A stretch of DNA of 64,000 bases from assembly GCF_016918035.1 (NCBI RefSeq), contig NZ_JAERWK010000025.1, positions 62,001 through 126,000 of the forward strand, read 5' to 3'. The translations under genes and the position numbers were made by a program. Numbering within the stretch: position 1 is the first letter of the stretch; every line of letters begins with the position of its first letter. The notes below the pieces were generated by a model that saw only the letters and a list, made by a program, of their open reading frames with translations, made no database searches and was not told the origin of the DNA. Source of the DNA: Nakamurella leprariae (GTDB lineage Bacteria; Actinomycetota; Actinomycetes; Mycobacteriales; Nakamurellaceae). This document shows positions 9,308-18,146 of the stretch, in pieces.

Positions 9308-9323
9308 TCGAACAGACGTACGA
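9308..9323. promoter_or_regulatory. Probable LexA (SOS) box
   Basis: TCGAACagacGTACGA matches the Gram-positive/actinobacterial LexA box TCGAAC-N4-GTTCGA at 11 of 12 fixed bases. It lies 33 bases upstream of the HEPN-protein start, where a repressor would block transcription. The 306-base gap 9051-9356 otherwise shows no recognisable element apart from a GGAG ribosome site next to the ATG. Confidence 0.6.
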
Positions 9324-9356
9324 AACATGGTCCAGGGGACGATCGGAGTGGGAGCC

Positions 9357-9899
9357 ATGACGCTGACGGTTCAGGAACGGGCCGGCTGGCAGCCGATGTT
9401 GTGCGATCCGACGGCGGCGGACGGCGCTGAGGCGCCCGGCCGCTCGCCGCGCCGCGCCGCCCCGGCGGCGCGCACCGGCCCGAACCGGACCGGTGAACGG
9501 TCGCGACCGGCGCCGCTCGGGGCGCCGCCGGTTCCGCAGGCCGCCCGTGACCTTCTGGCTGACGCCGGCCGCGGCGTCGGCCGGGCCGTGGGCATCGCGG
9601 ATGCGCCGGAGCGGTTCGCGGCGGCGCACCTGGCCGCGCTGCGGGCCGCGGCGGCCGTGCTGGCCGCCCGGGCCCGTCCCGTGCGGGGCCGGCGGGGCAG
9701 CGCGTGGGAGCTGATCGCCCGGGTGGCGCCCGAGCTGTCCGAGTGGGGGGCGTTCTTCGCCGCCGGCTCGGCCAAGCGTCACGCGGTCGAGGCGGGTCTG
9801 GCCGCAACGGTCACCGCGCGGGAGGCCGACGACATGGTGCGGCAGACGGCCGTCTTCCTCGACGTCGTCGAGGAGTTGCTGAGCCGCCGGTCAGCGTGA
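9357..9899 (+). CDS. SAV_6107-type HEPN domain protein (180 aa)
   Basis: Recognised as the actinobacterial SAV_6107 family, small proteins with a HEPN-like helical domain that often sit near dinB. The first ~65 residues are a disordered basic leader. Residues 70-180 form the helical domain (RFAAAHLAALRAAAAVLAAR, then WELIARVAPELSEWGAFFAAGSAKRHAVEAG). ATG at 9357 has a GGAG ribosome site. The RNase motif R-x4-6-H of active HEPN toxins is not obvious. A LexA-like box lies just upstream, and dinB is 2 kb downstream, so a DNA-damage role is inferred. Function is not known. Confidence 0.75.
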   Translation: MTLTVQERAGWQPMLCDPTAADGAEAPGRSPRRAAPAARTGPNRTGERSRPAPLGAPPVPQAARDLLADAGRGVGRAVGIADAPERFAAAHLAALRAAAAVLAARARPVRGRRGSAWELIARVAPELSEWGAFFAAGSAKRHAVEAGLAATVTAREADDMVRQTAVFLDVVEELLSRRSA

Positions 9900-9905
9900 C
9901 CGGCG
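9885..9905. terminator. Hairpin across the overlapping stops of HEPN and ParA genes
   Basis: CGCCGGTCA (9885-9893), GCG loop, TGACCGGCG (9897-9905): a perfect 9-bp stem with a 3-base loop. The rightward gene's TGA (9897-9899) and the leftward gene's TGA (9891-9893 on the plus strand as TCA) are both in the stem. A bidirectional terminator is inferred. Confidence 0.6.
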
Positions 9906-10766
9906 ACGGGCTGACCGGAGCAACCGGTCGAGCAGCTCGTCGAACTGCTGCGCCAGCTGCCGGGCGCCCGGGGTGGGCCAGCCGTGGATCGGCATGCCGG
10001 CGCCCTGGGCCTGCTGCACCGCGGAGCGGTCGGCCAGCACGGGCGACAGGACGAGCGGGCCGAACAAGTCCTGCAGCTCCTGCAGCCGGTACTCGTGCTC
10101 GGCCACCCGGGGCCGGAAGCGGTTGATGACCACCCCGAGCGGCTGCAGGCGAGGGTTGTGGCCGCTGCGCTCCTGCTGGACCGCCTCGAGGGCGCGCTGC
10201 ACGCCGGTCACGGAGTACAGCGACGGCTCGGTGACCAGAACGGCGCGGTCGGCGGCGACCAGCCCGCTGCGGGTCAGCTGCCCCAGCGACGGCGGGCAGT
10301 CGATGAGCACGAGCTCGGGTGCCGGATCGACCAGGGCGAGGGCGTCGGTCAGCCGGACCAGCCGCTTGGCGTCGGGGTCCGGGTGGTTGTGCGCCTCTAC
10401 CGTCTCGCTGCCTGGCAGGATCCGCAGTGATCCACCCCAGCCGGACGGCTGGACGGCCCGCGCGACGACCTTGCGCCGCGGATCGTCCAGCACCTCGGTG
10501 ATGGTGGTGCTGCCGACGCGCGGCCGGTGGCTGTCCTTGTCGGGATCCCCGGCAGACTGCGCGTGGTGACCACCCGGCGGTCGGGTGCCGTCGAGCACCG
10601 CGACCAGGTCGTCGCGGGCAGTGAGGGTGCTGGTCGCGTTCATCTGCGGATCGAGATCGATCAGCAGTGTGTCGATCCCTCGGTGATGGGCCGCGGAGGC
10701 CAGGCCGAGGGTGACGGTCGTCTTGCCGACACCGCCTTTCAGACTGAGCACGCTGGCCACCAACAC
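9891..10766 (-). CDS. ParA/Soj-family ATPase (291 aa)
   Basis: Deviant Walker A motif SLKGGVGKTTVTLG at residues 8-21 and the Walker B-like IDLDPQMNAT near 36 identify a ParA/MinD-type ATPase. A further LVLIDCPPSLGQLTRSGL block (near 155) is the second nucleotide-site motif. Compared with chromosomal ParA it carries an insert of about 50 residues after residue 55 (DGTRPPGGHH to RVGSTTITEVL). No parB follows, and the gene sits beside SOS-associated genes, so it is probably an orphan ParA and not the chromosome segregation pair. Start is GTG at 10766. Confidence 0.85.
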   Translation of the reverse strand: MLVASVLSLKGGVGKTTVTLGLASAAHHRGIDTLLIDLDPQMNATSTLTARDDLVAVLDGTRPPGGHHAQSAGDPDKDSHRPRVGSTTITEVLDDPRRKVVARAVQPSGWGGSLRILPGSETVEAHNHPDPDAKRLVRLTDALALVDPAPELVLIDCPPSLGQLTRSGLVAADRAVLVTEPSLYSVTGVQRALEAVQQERSGHNPRLQPLGVVINRFRPRVAEHEYRLQELQDLFGPLVLSPVLADRSAVQQAQGAGMPIHGWPTPGARQLAQQFDELLDRLLRSARRRSR

Positions 10767-11027
10767 CCGGACACCCTAACGGCCCGGGGAGGGTGCGTCA
10801 GTCGCTGCCGGACCGGGCGCGTCCGCGGCGGTGCGCGTCCGGCCGGATCGGACACCGCTCGCTCGCTACCCTCAGGACCGGAGATGCGCCGAGCAAGATC
10901 CGAGCCGGATCTCGTGCAGGATCCGAACTGGAGACTGTCCACCCATGCGGCCAGGCTGGACCGGTCAGGAGGGCCGCACCGAGATGAGGGTGACCCCCAT
11001 GCACGAGCCCGCCGTGGAGTTGCGCCG

Positions 11028-11864
11028 ATGACCGCGGGTGCGGCGGGGCCGGATCCGGTCGCCGAGGTGTTGCGCCGGTTGATCGCGGACCGGCCACACG
11101 CCCGGGTGATCGACGTGGGCGGCGGTAGTGGGACCCGCGCGGTCCCCCTGGCGCAGTTGGGCTGCCGCGTCCTGGTGGTGGACTCGTCCGCCGACGCGCT
11201 GGCGATCCTGCACCGTCGGGCCGCGGAGGCCGGCGTCGACGACCGCGTCACCGGCCGGCAGGCCGACGCCGATCGGCTGGCCGAGGTGGTGGCCGGCTGG
11301 AGCGTGGCCGGTGACGCGACGGTCGGCGACACCACTCCCGGCGCCGACCTGGTGCTGTGCCACCACGTGCTGGAGGCGGTCGACGACCCCGCTGCTGCCA
11401 TGGCGGCGATCGCCGCGGTGCTGCGGCCCGGCGGTCAGGTGTCGGTGCTGGTGCCGGGGCTGCTGGCCGCCGTGCTGGCCCAGGCGTTGGCCGGCCGCTC
11501 GTCTGCGGCGCGAGCCCTGCTGGCCGATCCCGACGGGCGCTGGGGCGCCGACGACCCGCTGCGGCGGCGGTTCACCGTCGAGCAACTGCGGGGCATCTTC
11601 GCCACCGCCGATCTCGAGGTCGAGTCGGTGCTCGGCATCGGGGTGGTCCCGGGCGTCGCTCACGTCGGCGCGGCCGGATCGGCAGAGGACGAGGACGAGG
11701 ACCGGTGCGCCGTCGAGGCCGACCTGGCCGTGCACCCGGTGGCCCAGCAGATCGCCGGCGACCTGCTGGTCGTGGGCCGTGCGAACCGGGTCGCCGCGAC
11801 GGCCGGTGCGGGGTCGACGGCCGGTGCGGGGCCGACAGCCGACGGCGCCCCGCCGGCGCGGTGA
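11028..11864 (+). CDS. Class I SAM-dependent methyltransferase (278 aa)
   Basis: Rossmann-type methyltransferase. Motif I is VIDVGGGSGTRAVPLA (near residue 26), the acidic end of beta-2 is VLVVDSSADAL, and motif IV/post-I is ADLVLCHHVLEAVDDPAAAM, followed by LRPGGQVSVLVPGL. This arrangement is typical of small-molecule or tRNA methyltransferases of the UbiE/SmtA type; the substrate is unknown. A low-complexity Ala/Gly/Thr tail ends the protein. ATG at 11028 is used. A TACCCT -10-like hexamer at 10867-10872 may mark the promoter. The stop overlaps dinB by GTGA, so the two are likely co-translated; this pairing is common in actinobacteria. Confidence 0.85.
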   Translation: MTAGAAGPDPVAEVLRRLIADRPHARVIDVGGGSGTRAVPLAQLGCRVLVVDSSADALAILHRRAAEAGVDDRVTGRQADADRLAEVVAGWSVAGDATVGDTTPGADLVLCHHVLEAVDDPAAAMAAIAAVLRPGGQVSVLVPGLLAAVLAQALAGRSSAARALLADPDGRWGADDPLRRRFTVEQLRGIFATADLEVESVLGIGVVPGVAHVGAAGSAEDEDEDRCAVEADLAVHPVAQQIAGDLLVVGRANRVAATAGAGSTAGAGPTADGAPPAR

Positions 11865-13513
11865 GCACCCGGCCCGACCTGGGCCGGTTGGTCACCGCGG
11901 ACCCGGCCGAGGTCGACGACTCCCGCTGCACCGTGCTGCACATCGACATGGATGCGTTCTTCGCGTCCGTGGAACTGCGCAGCCGGCCGGACCTGCGCGA
12001 CCGGCCGATGCTGGTCGCCGGCCGGCCCGGCCCGGACCGGCTGCCGATGGCCCACCCCGACGCACCGCAGGATCCGCGGCGGACGCGGCGATCGGGGCGG
12101 TCCGCCCACCCGGACGACCTGGACACCGGGATTGAGCCCGAGCGGCGCCGGCCCACCGATCCCGTCGGCGACCGGCGGGGCGTCGTGCTCTCGGCCAACT
12201 ACCCGGCCCGGCGCTACGGCATCCGCTCGGCGATGCCGACCGCGGCGGCCCGCGCGCTGTGCCCGGGACTGGTGGTGCTCCCGCCGGACTACGCGGCCTA
12301 CCGGGAGGCGTCCGACGCGCTGATGCGGATGCTGCGGGACGTCACGCCGCTGGTCGAGCCGTTGTCGGTGGACGAGGCGTTCCTGGACGTGAGCGGAGCC
12401 CGACGCCGGTCCGGGTCGCCGTCGCGGATCGCCGCCGACCTGCGGGCACGGATCGCCGACGAACTGCAGCTGACCGCCACGGTCGGCGCGGCCTCGACCA
12501 AGTTCGTGGCCAAGCTCGCCTCCGGATGGGCCAAGCCCGACGGCATGCTCGTCGTCCCACCCGAGCGGGTGCTCGAACTGCTGCACCCGTTGCCGGTGCG
12601 GGCGCTGTGGGGCGTCGGTCCCGCCACCGCGGCCCGGCTCGAGTCGGTGGGCCTGAACACCGTGGGGGAGATCGCCGCGGCCGACCTGCGCCTGCTGACC
12701 CGTGTGCTCGGCACGGCCGTCGGGACGAACCTGCACCGGCTGGCGTCCGGCGTCGACGAGCGCGTGGTCACCCCGGACACCGTCGAGTCCTCACTCGGCG
12801 CGGAGCACACCTACGCCGACGACACCCCCGACCCGGACGTGTGGGCGCGCACGCTGCTGCAGTTGGCCGGCCGGACGGGTGCGCGGGCCCGCGCCGGCGG
12901 CGCCCGCGGCCGCACCGTCACGATCAAGATCCGGTTCGCCGACTGGACCACCATCACCCGGTCCAGCACCGTCGAGCCGGCCACGGACATCACCCAGGTG
13001 ATCTACCGGACCGCGACCGCGTTGCTGCACCGCGCCGTCCCGGCCGGCCGCCGGATCCGCCTGCTCGGCGTCCGCCTGGAGAACCTGCTGCACGACGGTC
13101 CGTCCGATCCGGGTCGCGACGACCAGACCGAGCGCCGGGACGACGGCCCGGACCGCGCCCGGCGCCCGGGCGCGGGCGGTCCGGCGATCACCGGAGGAGC
13201 GGTGATCGCCGAGCAGCTGGCGTTCGACCTCGGCCCGACCGTCGTCGCCGCGGCCGACGGGCCGGCGGCGCCCGCCGCTGCGGTGTCCGCCGACTCGGCC
13301 CGGCGCTGGGCGTCGGTGGACCGGGTCGCGGACCTGCTCGTCGACCGGTTCGGCGCGGCGGCGCTGCGCCCGGGCAGCGTGCTCGGCCCCGGCCGTCCCG
13401 CCGATCCACCGCCGGCGGCCCGGCACCCAGCCGCTCGGCCGTCGGCAGGCCCGTCGCGGTCCCGACCCGGCCCGCCCGCACCGGGCCTGGACGGGCCGGG
13501 TCGGCCGCGCTGA
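11861..13513 (+). CDS. dinB: DNA polymerase IV, Y family (550 aa)
   Basis: Error-prone translesion polymerase. Catalytic carboxylates are visible: IDMDAFFASVEL (D29) and SVDEAFLDVSG (D171, E172), followed by the thumb (WGVGPATAARLESVG) and little-finger domains. A clamp-binding-like QLAFDL lies near residue 452. Two oddities: about 45 extra residues, Pro/Arg/Asp-rich, between residues 56 and 104, just before the RGVVLSANYPARRYGIRSAM block; and a disordered C-terminal tail of about 100 residues. Family members are usually 350-430 aa. GTG at 11861 overlaps the methyltransferase stop. No LexA box of its own was seen. Confidence 0.93.
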   Translation: MSTRPDLGRLVTADPAEVDDSRCTVLHIDMDAFFASVELRSRPDLRDRPMLVAGRPGPDRLPMAHPDAPQDPRRTRRSGRSAHPDDLDTGIEPERRRPTDPVGDRRGVVLSANYPARRYGIRSAMPTAAARALCPGLVVLPPDYAAYREASDALMRMLRDVTPLVEPLSVDEAFLDVSGARRRSGSPSRIAADLRARIADELQLTATVGAASTKFVAKLASGWAKPDGMLVVPPERVLELLHPLPVRALWGVGPATAARLESVGLNTVGEIAAADLRLLTRVLGTAVGTNLHRLASGVDERVVTPDTVESSLGAEHTYADDTPDPDVWARTLLQLAGRTGARARAGGARGRTVTIKIRFADWTTITRSSTVEPATDITQVIYRTATALLHRAVPAGRRIRLLGVRLENLLHDGPSDPGRDDQTERRDDGPDRARRPGAGGPAITGGAVIAEQLAFDLGPTVVAAADGPAAPAAAVSADSARRWASVDRVADLLVDRFGAAALRPGSVLGPGRPADPPPAARHPAARPSAGPSRSRPGPPAPGLDGPGRPR

Positions 13514-13698
13514 GCGGCCCGACGATCGCGCTCCGCGAGGGACCCGGGACCGTTCCGGGGCGGTCCGGGGTTGACCATCAGCCGATTTGCTCACTCGTTA
13601 CCACGCCGGGCGCGAGTGCTCGTATCCTGGATGGTGAGGTCGCTCATCGGCGACCTGTCCAGTGACCCACCGCGTAGGTCGGTGCCGGAGGAGGACCC

Positions 13699-14082
13699 AT
13701 GCCGCTCTCCGAGCACGAGCAGCGCATGCTTGACGAGATCGAACGCGCTCTCTATAAGGATGATCCGAAGTTCGCGACCAGTGTGAACGTCGGGCGAATC
13801 CGTCGGCGGCGACCCATCGTCGCCGGGATCACGTTCTTTCTGGGGCTTGTCGCGCTCGTCGTCGGTGTGATCGCCACGCAGAGCCTCTTGGCCCTCGGTG
13901 TGGTGGTCAGTGTTCTCGGTTTCCTGACCATGGTCGCCGCCGTCGGGCTCTTCGTCTTCGGTCAGCCCGGGAGTCGCGGCGCCGCGAAGTCGGGCAACCG
14001 CAGCACGCCCAGTGCCAACCCGACGATGTCGCACCGCATGGAGGAGCGCTTCCGCCGCCGGTTCGAAGAACCGGAGCAGTGA
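13699..14082 (+). CDS. DUF3040 family membrane protein (127 aa)
   Basis: Small actinobacterial membrane protein of the DUF3040 family. It begins MPLSEHEQRMLDEIERAL, the family signature, followed by a basic strip (RIRRRR) and two adjacent membrane helices (about residues 38-60 and 63-88), then a soluble basic tail. Function is unknown; it is conserved beside dinB and upstream of mraZ in related genomes as I recall. A strong GGAGGAG ribosome site precedes the ATG, and TATCCT at 13623-13628 is a plausible -10 element. Codon use is slightly less G+C-biased than its neighbours, suggesting good expression. Confidence 0.85.
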   Translation: MPLSEHEQRMLDEIERALYKDDPKFATSVNVGRIRRRRPIVAGITFFLGLVALVVGVIATQSLLALGVVVSVLGFLTMVAAVGLFVFGQPGSRGAAKSGNRSTPSANPTMSHRMEERFRRRFEEPEQ

Positions 14083-14355
14083 GCCGCCGGCCGGTCCGGT
14101 CGTCGGTGTCCACCCCGGCGTCCTGACCGGCCCTGGGCCGCTCCCCGGTGCCGCACGCCCGCCCGTCGATGACGCTGTGCGCCGACCAGGCGTGGACTGT
14201 GCCCGGTCCCGGACCCCGCGGCCGCGACCGGCTCGCGATGTCGGCCCGACCGGCACCCTCACCTGATCATCGGGCACCCCGCACCCGTCATCTGATCACC
14301 GCCGTGCATCAGGCCCCCGCCCTGCCGCCGCACCACCGGGCCGGTGTCCACCCGT

Positions 14356-16755
14356 TCAGCGCCAGCGCGGGGGCCGCACCGACCGGGGCAGCAGCCGGTC
14401 GGACAGCCGCTGCGGCCGCCCCCGGGCGATCGCGGCGGTGATCCGCCGGACCCGTTCCGCGAGCAGTGCGCCGGTCGCCGAGCCGCCGGCCCGGTCCGCC
14501 ACCGCCACTCCTGCCGCCCCTGCCACTGCGGTCGAGCCGGACGACAGCGCGGCGGCGGCCCTCGACGTTCCGACCGGCACCGCACCGACGACCGGGTCCG
14601 CGGTCCCGACGGGCGCCGCGTAGCAGGCCCGTTCGGTGTCCAGGACGAGCATCCGCAGTTCGTCCCGGTCGTCGCCGTCGAGCCGGGCGACCCGGGCGAG
14701 CCGGTTGGCCGCACTGCGCAACGACTCCGCCGAACTCATCGCCACCCCGTGATCGGCGGCCGCGTCCTCCACCTCGGCCCACGCGGCCAGGGGAGCCTGC
14801 GGGCCGCCGGCCTCGATCACCGTGAGCCGCCGGCGGCGGCGCAGCCCCCGCACCAACGTCGGGGTGGCGGCCAGGGCGGCGAGGACGGCCACGATGCCCA
14901 CGGTCCATCCGAGGACGGCCAGCAGCGAACCCGACCCGGACTCGTCCGTGGGCACCGGGGGCGAGGAGTCGAGCAGCGGTTCCATCCCGGGCGCCGGCTC
15001 CGGGATCCCGAGGTCGCCGCTGGTCACCGCGGCGTCCGAGGTGGGCGTGACTCCCTCGGTGGTCGGCGCGGTCGACGGAGCCTGCGCCGTGTCGTCGAAG
15101 AAGCCCTGTTGTCCGCCCTGGCCACCGGTCAGTGGTGTGGGATCGAACCGGACCCATCCGGCCGCATCGAAACGGACCTCGACCCAGGCGTGCGCGTCGT
15201 GACTGTTGATCAGGTACGAGCCGTCGGCCTGCCGGTCGCCCTGGGTGAAGCCGACCGCCACCCGGGTCGGCAGCCCGACCGCCCGGGCCATCACGGCCAT
15301 CGCCGATGCGTACTGCTCGCAGTAGCCCTGGCGGTTCTGCAGGAAGTCCAGCAGCGCGTCACCGGTGTTGCCGGTCGGCACGGACAGCGAGTACACGAAC
15401 CCGTTGGCGGGATCGGTGAAGAACTGCTGCAGGGCCAGCGCCTGGTCGAACGGCGTGGTCGCCGCCGCGACCACCGCCCAGGCCTGCGCGACGACCTCCT
15501 CGGGCATGGCCCCGGTGTCCAGCAGCCGCGGATCGGCCGTCACCGTGTCCGCCCGCAGCGCGCTGGCGCCCGCCATCGCGGTGCTCTTGGTGAGCCGGTA
15601 GGAGTCCACGTCGACCGGGTCCTCGCGGAACACCGCCTGCAGCTCGGCGTCGTAGGTCCACCCCGAGCCCAACCCGGAGACGGCCGAGGTCGCCTGGTAG
15701 ACCGGCAGGAAGCGTTCGCGCAGGTTGGTCACCGTGATGTCCAACGTGACCTCGTCGGGGCCCGGCGTCACGTCCGTCGACAGCGACCCGGAGTCCTGCA
15801 GCTCGTCGACCGACCAGCCCTGGTCGGGGGTCCAGGACTCCAACCCGACCGTGCGCAGGTAGTCGGGGGTCGGCAACCCGCTCACCCGCATCAGGTCGAC
15901 CGGATCGGCCCGCTCGAGGTCGCCGCGCAGCGAGGTGAACGGGGACAGCCCGATCCCGGAGCTGCCGCCGCCCTCGGCCTGCGGCAGTCGCCCCTCGGTG
16001 CCCACCCCGGTGGAGGCGGCCGCGCCGACCAGCGCCAGCACGGCAGCCATGGTCGCGATGGGCACCGCGGCCGCCCCCACGCCGGCGGCCGGCCGCCAGC
16101 CGGTCACCCGCCCGGCCGCCCCGGTGACCAGCAGCAGCAGGACGTACGCCACGGCCGGCAGCACGAACGCCGGCCACGGCAGCATCACGCCGGAGATGGA
16201 CGCCGGCACCGAGTACAGGCACAGCAGCGGCAGCGCGACCAGCCCGGGCGCACCCGCGACCGCGATGAGCAGGTCGACCACCACCGCGGCCAGCCCGACG
16301 CTCAGGCAGATCAGGAAGGACAGCTCGGGGGTCACCGGTGCGGGCGCGACGGTGGTCAGCACCTGGTCCCAGGCGCCGGCCAGCAGCTCCCGGCCCTCGG
16401 CCCAGGCGTGCGGGTCGGGCAGCACCCCCCAGGTCGCGCCGGTGACGAACAGGCCGGTCAGCGTCACGGCCAGGGTGGCGAGCTGCACCAGCACGACCAC
16501 CGCGCTGGGCAGCCGCAACAGCCGGCCGCCCACGCCGACCAGCCAGATGACGGTCAGCACCACCACCAGCGAGGTCAGCCACGAGGTGCCGGACAGCTGG
16601 GTGGCCAGGGCGCTCGATCCGGCCAGCACGGCCAGCGCGCCGATCGCGGTGGCCAGCGCGGCGACCTGTGGGTGACCGTCGTCCGGCGGCGGACCGGCCG
16701 GGTAGGCCCCGACCGGGATCGGCCCGTCGTGCTCCGGCGGTGCGGTGACCGTCAT
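14356..16755 (-). CDS. TgpA-like membrane transglutaminase protein (799 aa)
   Basis: Membrane protein with 6-8 N-terminal helices (residues 25-240), an extracytoplasmic transglutaminase-like domain, one more helix near 625 and a cytosolic tail. The catalytic triad can be read: C479 in QGYCEQYAS, H522 in SHDAHAWVEV and the Asp of VRFDPTP near 537. Such proteins (TgpA/DUF3488 type) usually stand next to DUF58 and MoxR genes, as here; their biochemical role is not settled. ATG at 16755 overlaps the stop of the DUF58 gene (ATGA). It is the last gene of the leftward operon. Confidence 0.88.
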   Translation of the reverse strand: MTVTAPPEHDGPIPVGAYPAGPPPDDGHPQVAALATAIGALAVLAGSSALATQLSGTSWLTSLVVVLTVIWLVGVGGRLLRLPSAVVVLVQLATLAVTLTGLFVTGATWGVLPDPHAWAEGRELLAGAWDQVLTTVAPAPVTPELSFLICLSVGLAAVVVDLLIAVAGAPGLVALPLLCLYSVPASISGVMLPWPAFVLPAVAYVLLLLVTGAAGRVTGWRPAAGVGAAAVPIATMAAVLALVGAAASTGVGTEGRLPQAEGGGSSGIGLSPFTSLRGDLERADPVDLMRVSGLPTPDYLRTVGLESWTPDQGWSVDELQDSGSLSTDVTPGPDEVTLDITVTNLRERFLPVYQATSAVSGLGSGWTYDAELQAVFREDPVDVDSYRLTKSTAMAGASALRADTVTADPRLLDTGAMPEEVVAQAWAVVAAATTPFDQALALQQFFTDPANGFVYSLSVPTGNTGDALLDFLQNRQGYCEQYASAMAVMARAVGLPTRVAVGFTQGDRQADGSYLINSHDAHAWVEVRFDAAGWVRFDPTPLTGGQGGQQGFFDDTAQAPSTAPTTEGVTPTSDAAVTSGDLGIPEPAPGMEPLLDSSPPVPTDESGSGSLLAVLGWTVGIVAVLAALAATPTLVRGLRRRRRLTVIEAGGPQAPLAAWAEVEDAAADHGVAMSSAESLRSAANRLARVARLDGDDRDELRMLVLDTERACYAAPVGTADPVVGAVPVGTSRAAAALSSGSTAVAGAAGVAVADRAGGSATGALLAERVRRITAAIARGRPQRLSDRLLPRSVRPPRWR

Positions 16756-18146
16756 CGGCGGACCCCCGTCCCCGGGGCACCGGCCCCGGACAGTCCGGCC
16801 GTCCCGGCCGGGCGCATCCGCACCGCGGGACCCGGACCGGGCCGGTGGCGCGGCGGGCACACCCGTTGCCAGGCGGCGGCGAGCGGCTCGTCCCGGGTCC
16901 ACCGGGTGACCCGCCAGCCGGCGGCCGTCATCACGGTGATGCCCTCCGGTGGGGGCGGCGCGACCGTCCGCCCGTCGTGCTCGCTGACCACCACGGCGAC
17001 CAGCGTGCCGGCCCGGCTCAGCGTCGAGGTGAGCATCCGGGCGGTCCGGACGTCGAGCTCGCCGAGCACGGCCACCACCAGCCCGGGATGAGCGGGCCGG
17101 ACCGGGTGCCAGGAGGTGCGGTCGGCGCCCAGCACGGCCAGCGCGCCCAGGACGTCGTCGGCGATGTCGTGCCCGTCGGCCAACACCCGGTCGGTGTGGG
17201 TGACCAGGCGGACCCGGTGGTCCTCGGCAGCCAGGTGCAACGTCAGCGACGCGGCCGCCGAGACGGCGCGTTCGAAGGTCGGGTCACCGCCGATGCCGTC
17301 CGGGTACTCGGACGTCGGCCTTGCGTCCGGGAACGCGGCGACCCGGTGGTCCAGCAGCACGGTGGCGCCGCCGTGGGAGGCGGGCTCGTGCAGCCGGACC
17401 ATGAGCTCGTCGTGGTGCCGGGCGGAGGCGCGCCAGTTGATCGCCCGGATGTCGTCACCGTCCCGGTACGGACGCATGGTGATGTCCGGGTCGCCGCCGG
17501 ACTCGCCGGCAGGGGTCCGCTCGGACGCGGCCGACAGCGTGCCCGGTCCCGGCGGTGCACCGATCAGGGGTTCGACGGTCGGGACGACCAGGACCTCCGT
17601 GCGGGCCGGCAGCATCCGGGTGCTCTCCCACATGCCGAACGGATCACCGATACGGATGCGTGGCGGCCCGACCACGAAGCGGCCGCGGCGCACCGCCACC
17701 GCCGGGTAGCGGGTCACCGCGCTGTGACCGGCCCGCAGACCGGGCACCGTGGCACGCAGGCCCGCGGTCAGGTCGGGGGTCGGCCGCTCGCCGAGCTCGC
17801 ACGACGCCGACCGGCTGACCCCCGAGTTGGTCACGGTCAGCTCCACGGTGCCGGTGCTGCCGGCGGCCAGCCGATCGGGCAGCACCCGGTGCGCGGCGGC
17901 CAGCCGGGTCCGGTGCAGCGTCATGACGAGCCAGGCGAGGATGGGGAACAGGGCCGCGAACAGGCCGATGCGCAACAGGTCCCGCTCGTCCAGCACGACG
18001 GCGCAGACGACGGCGGCCAGGCCACCGGCCAGCAGACAGCGCCCCCGGGTGGTGAGGCCGCTGATGGATCGCCAGCCGTCCCGGGTGGACCGCGGCCGCT
18101 TCCCGGGGCCCATCCCCGGCATCGGTCGTGCGGCCGGCTCAGCCAC
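16752..18146 (-). CDS. DUF58 domain protein (464 aa)
   Basis: Two membrane helices near residues 34-72 anchor a soluble domain. The DUF58 signature is MRPYRDGDDIRAINWRASA near residue 228 with a following HHDELMVRLHEP. The family resembles von Willebrand A-type folds and works with MoxR ATPases in poorly understood envelope or chaperone-like systems. It overlaps the moxR-like stop by 8 bases and the downstream transglutaminase gene by 4, so all three are co-translated. Confidence 0.88.
   Translation of the reverse strand: MAEPAARPMPGMGPGKRPRSTRDGWRSISGLTTRGRCLLAGGLAAVVCAVVLDERDLLRIGLFAALFPILAWLVMTLHRTRLAAAHRVLPDRLAAGSTGTVELTVTNSGVSRSASCELGERPTPDLTAGLRATVPGLRAGHSAVTRYPAVAVRRGRFVVGPPRIRIGDPFGMWESTRMLPARTEVLVVPTVEPLIGAPPGPGTLSAASERTPAGESGGDPDITMRPYRDGDDIRAINWRASARHHDELMVRLHEPASHGGATVLLDHRVAAFPDARPTSEYPDGIGGDPTFERAVSAAASLTLHLAAEDHRVRLVTHTDRVLADGHDIADDVLGALAVLGADRTSWHPVRPAHPGLVVAVLGELDVRTARMLTSTLSRAGTLVAVVVSEHDGRTVAPPPPEGITVMTAAGWRVTRWTRDEPLAAAWQRVCPPRHRPGPGPAVRMRPAGTAGLSGAGAPGTGVRR

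Noticed and set aside
10987-11031. A 15-codon frame whose stop overlaps the methyltransferase ATG
   Set aside because: No ribosome site and no motif; overlap of this size is expected by chance at this G+C content.
14058-14074. CCGGTTC-GAA-GAACCGG inverted repeat at the end of the DUF3040 gene
   Set aside because: It lies within the coding sequence, 6 bases before the stop, with a 3-base loop; a terminator function could not be told from codon constraint.
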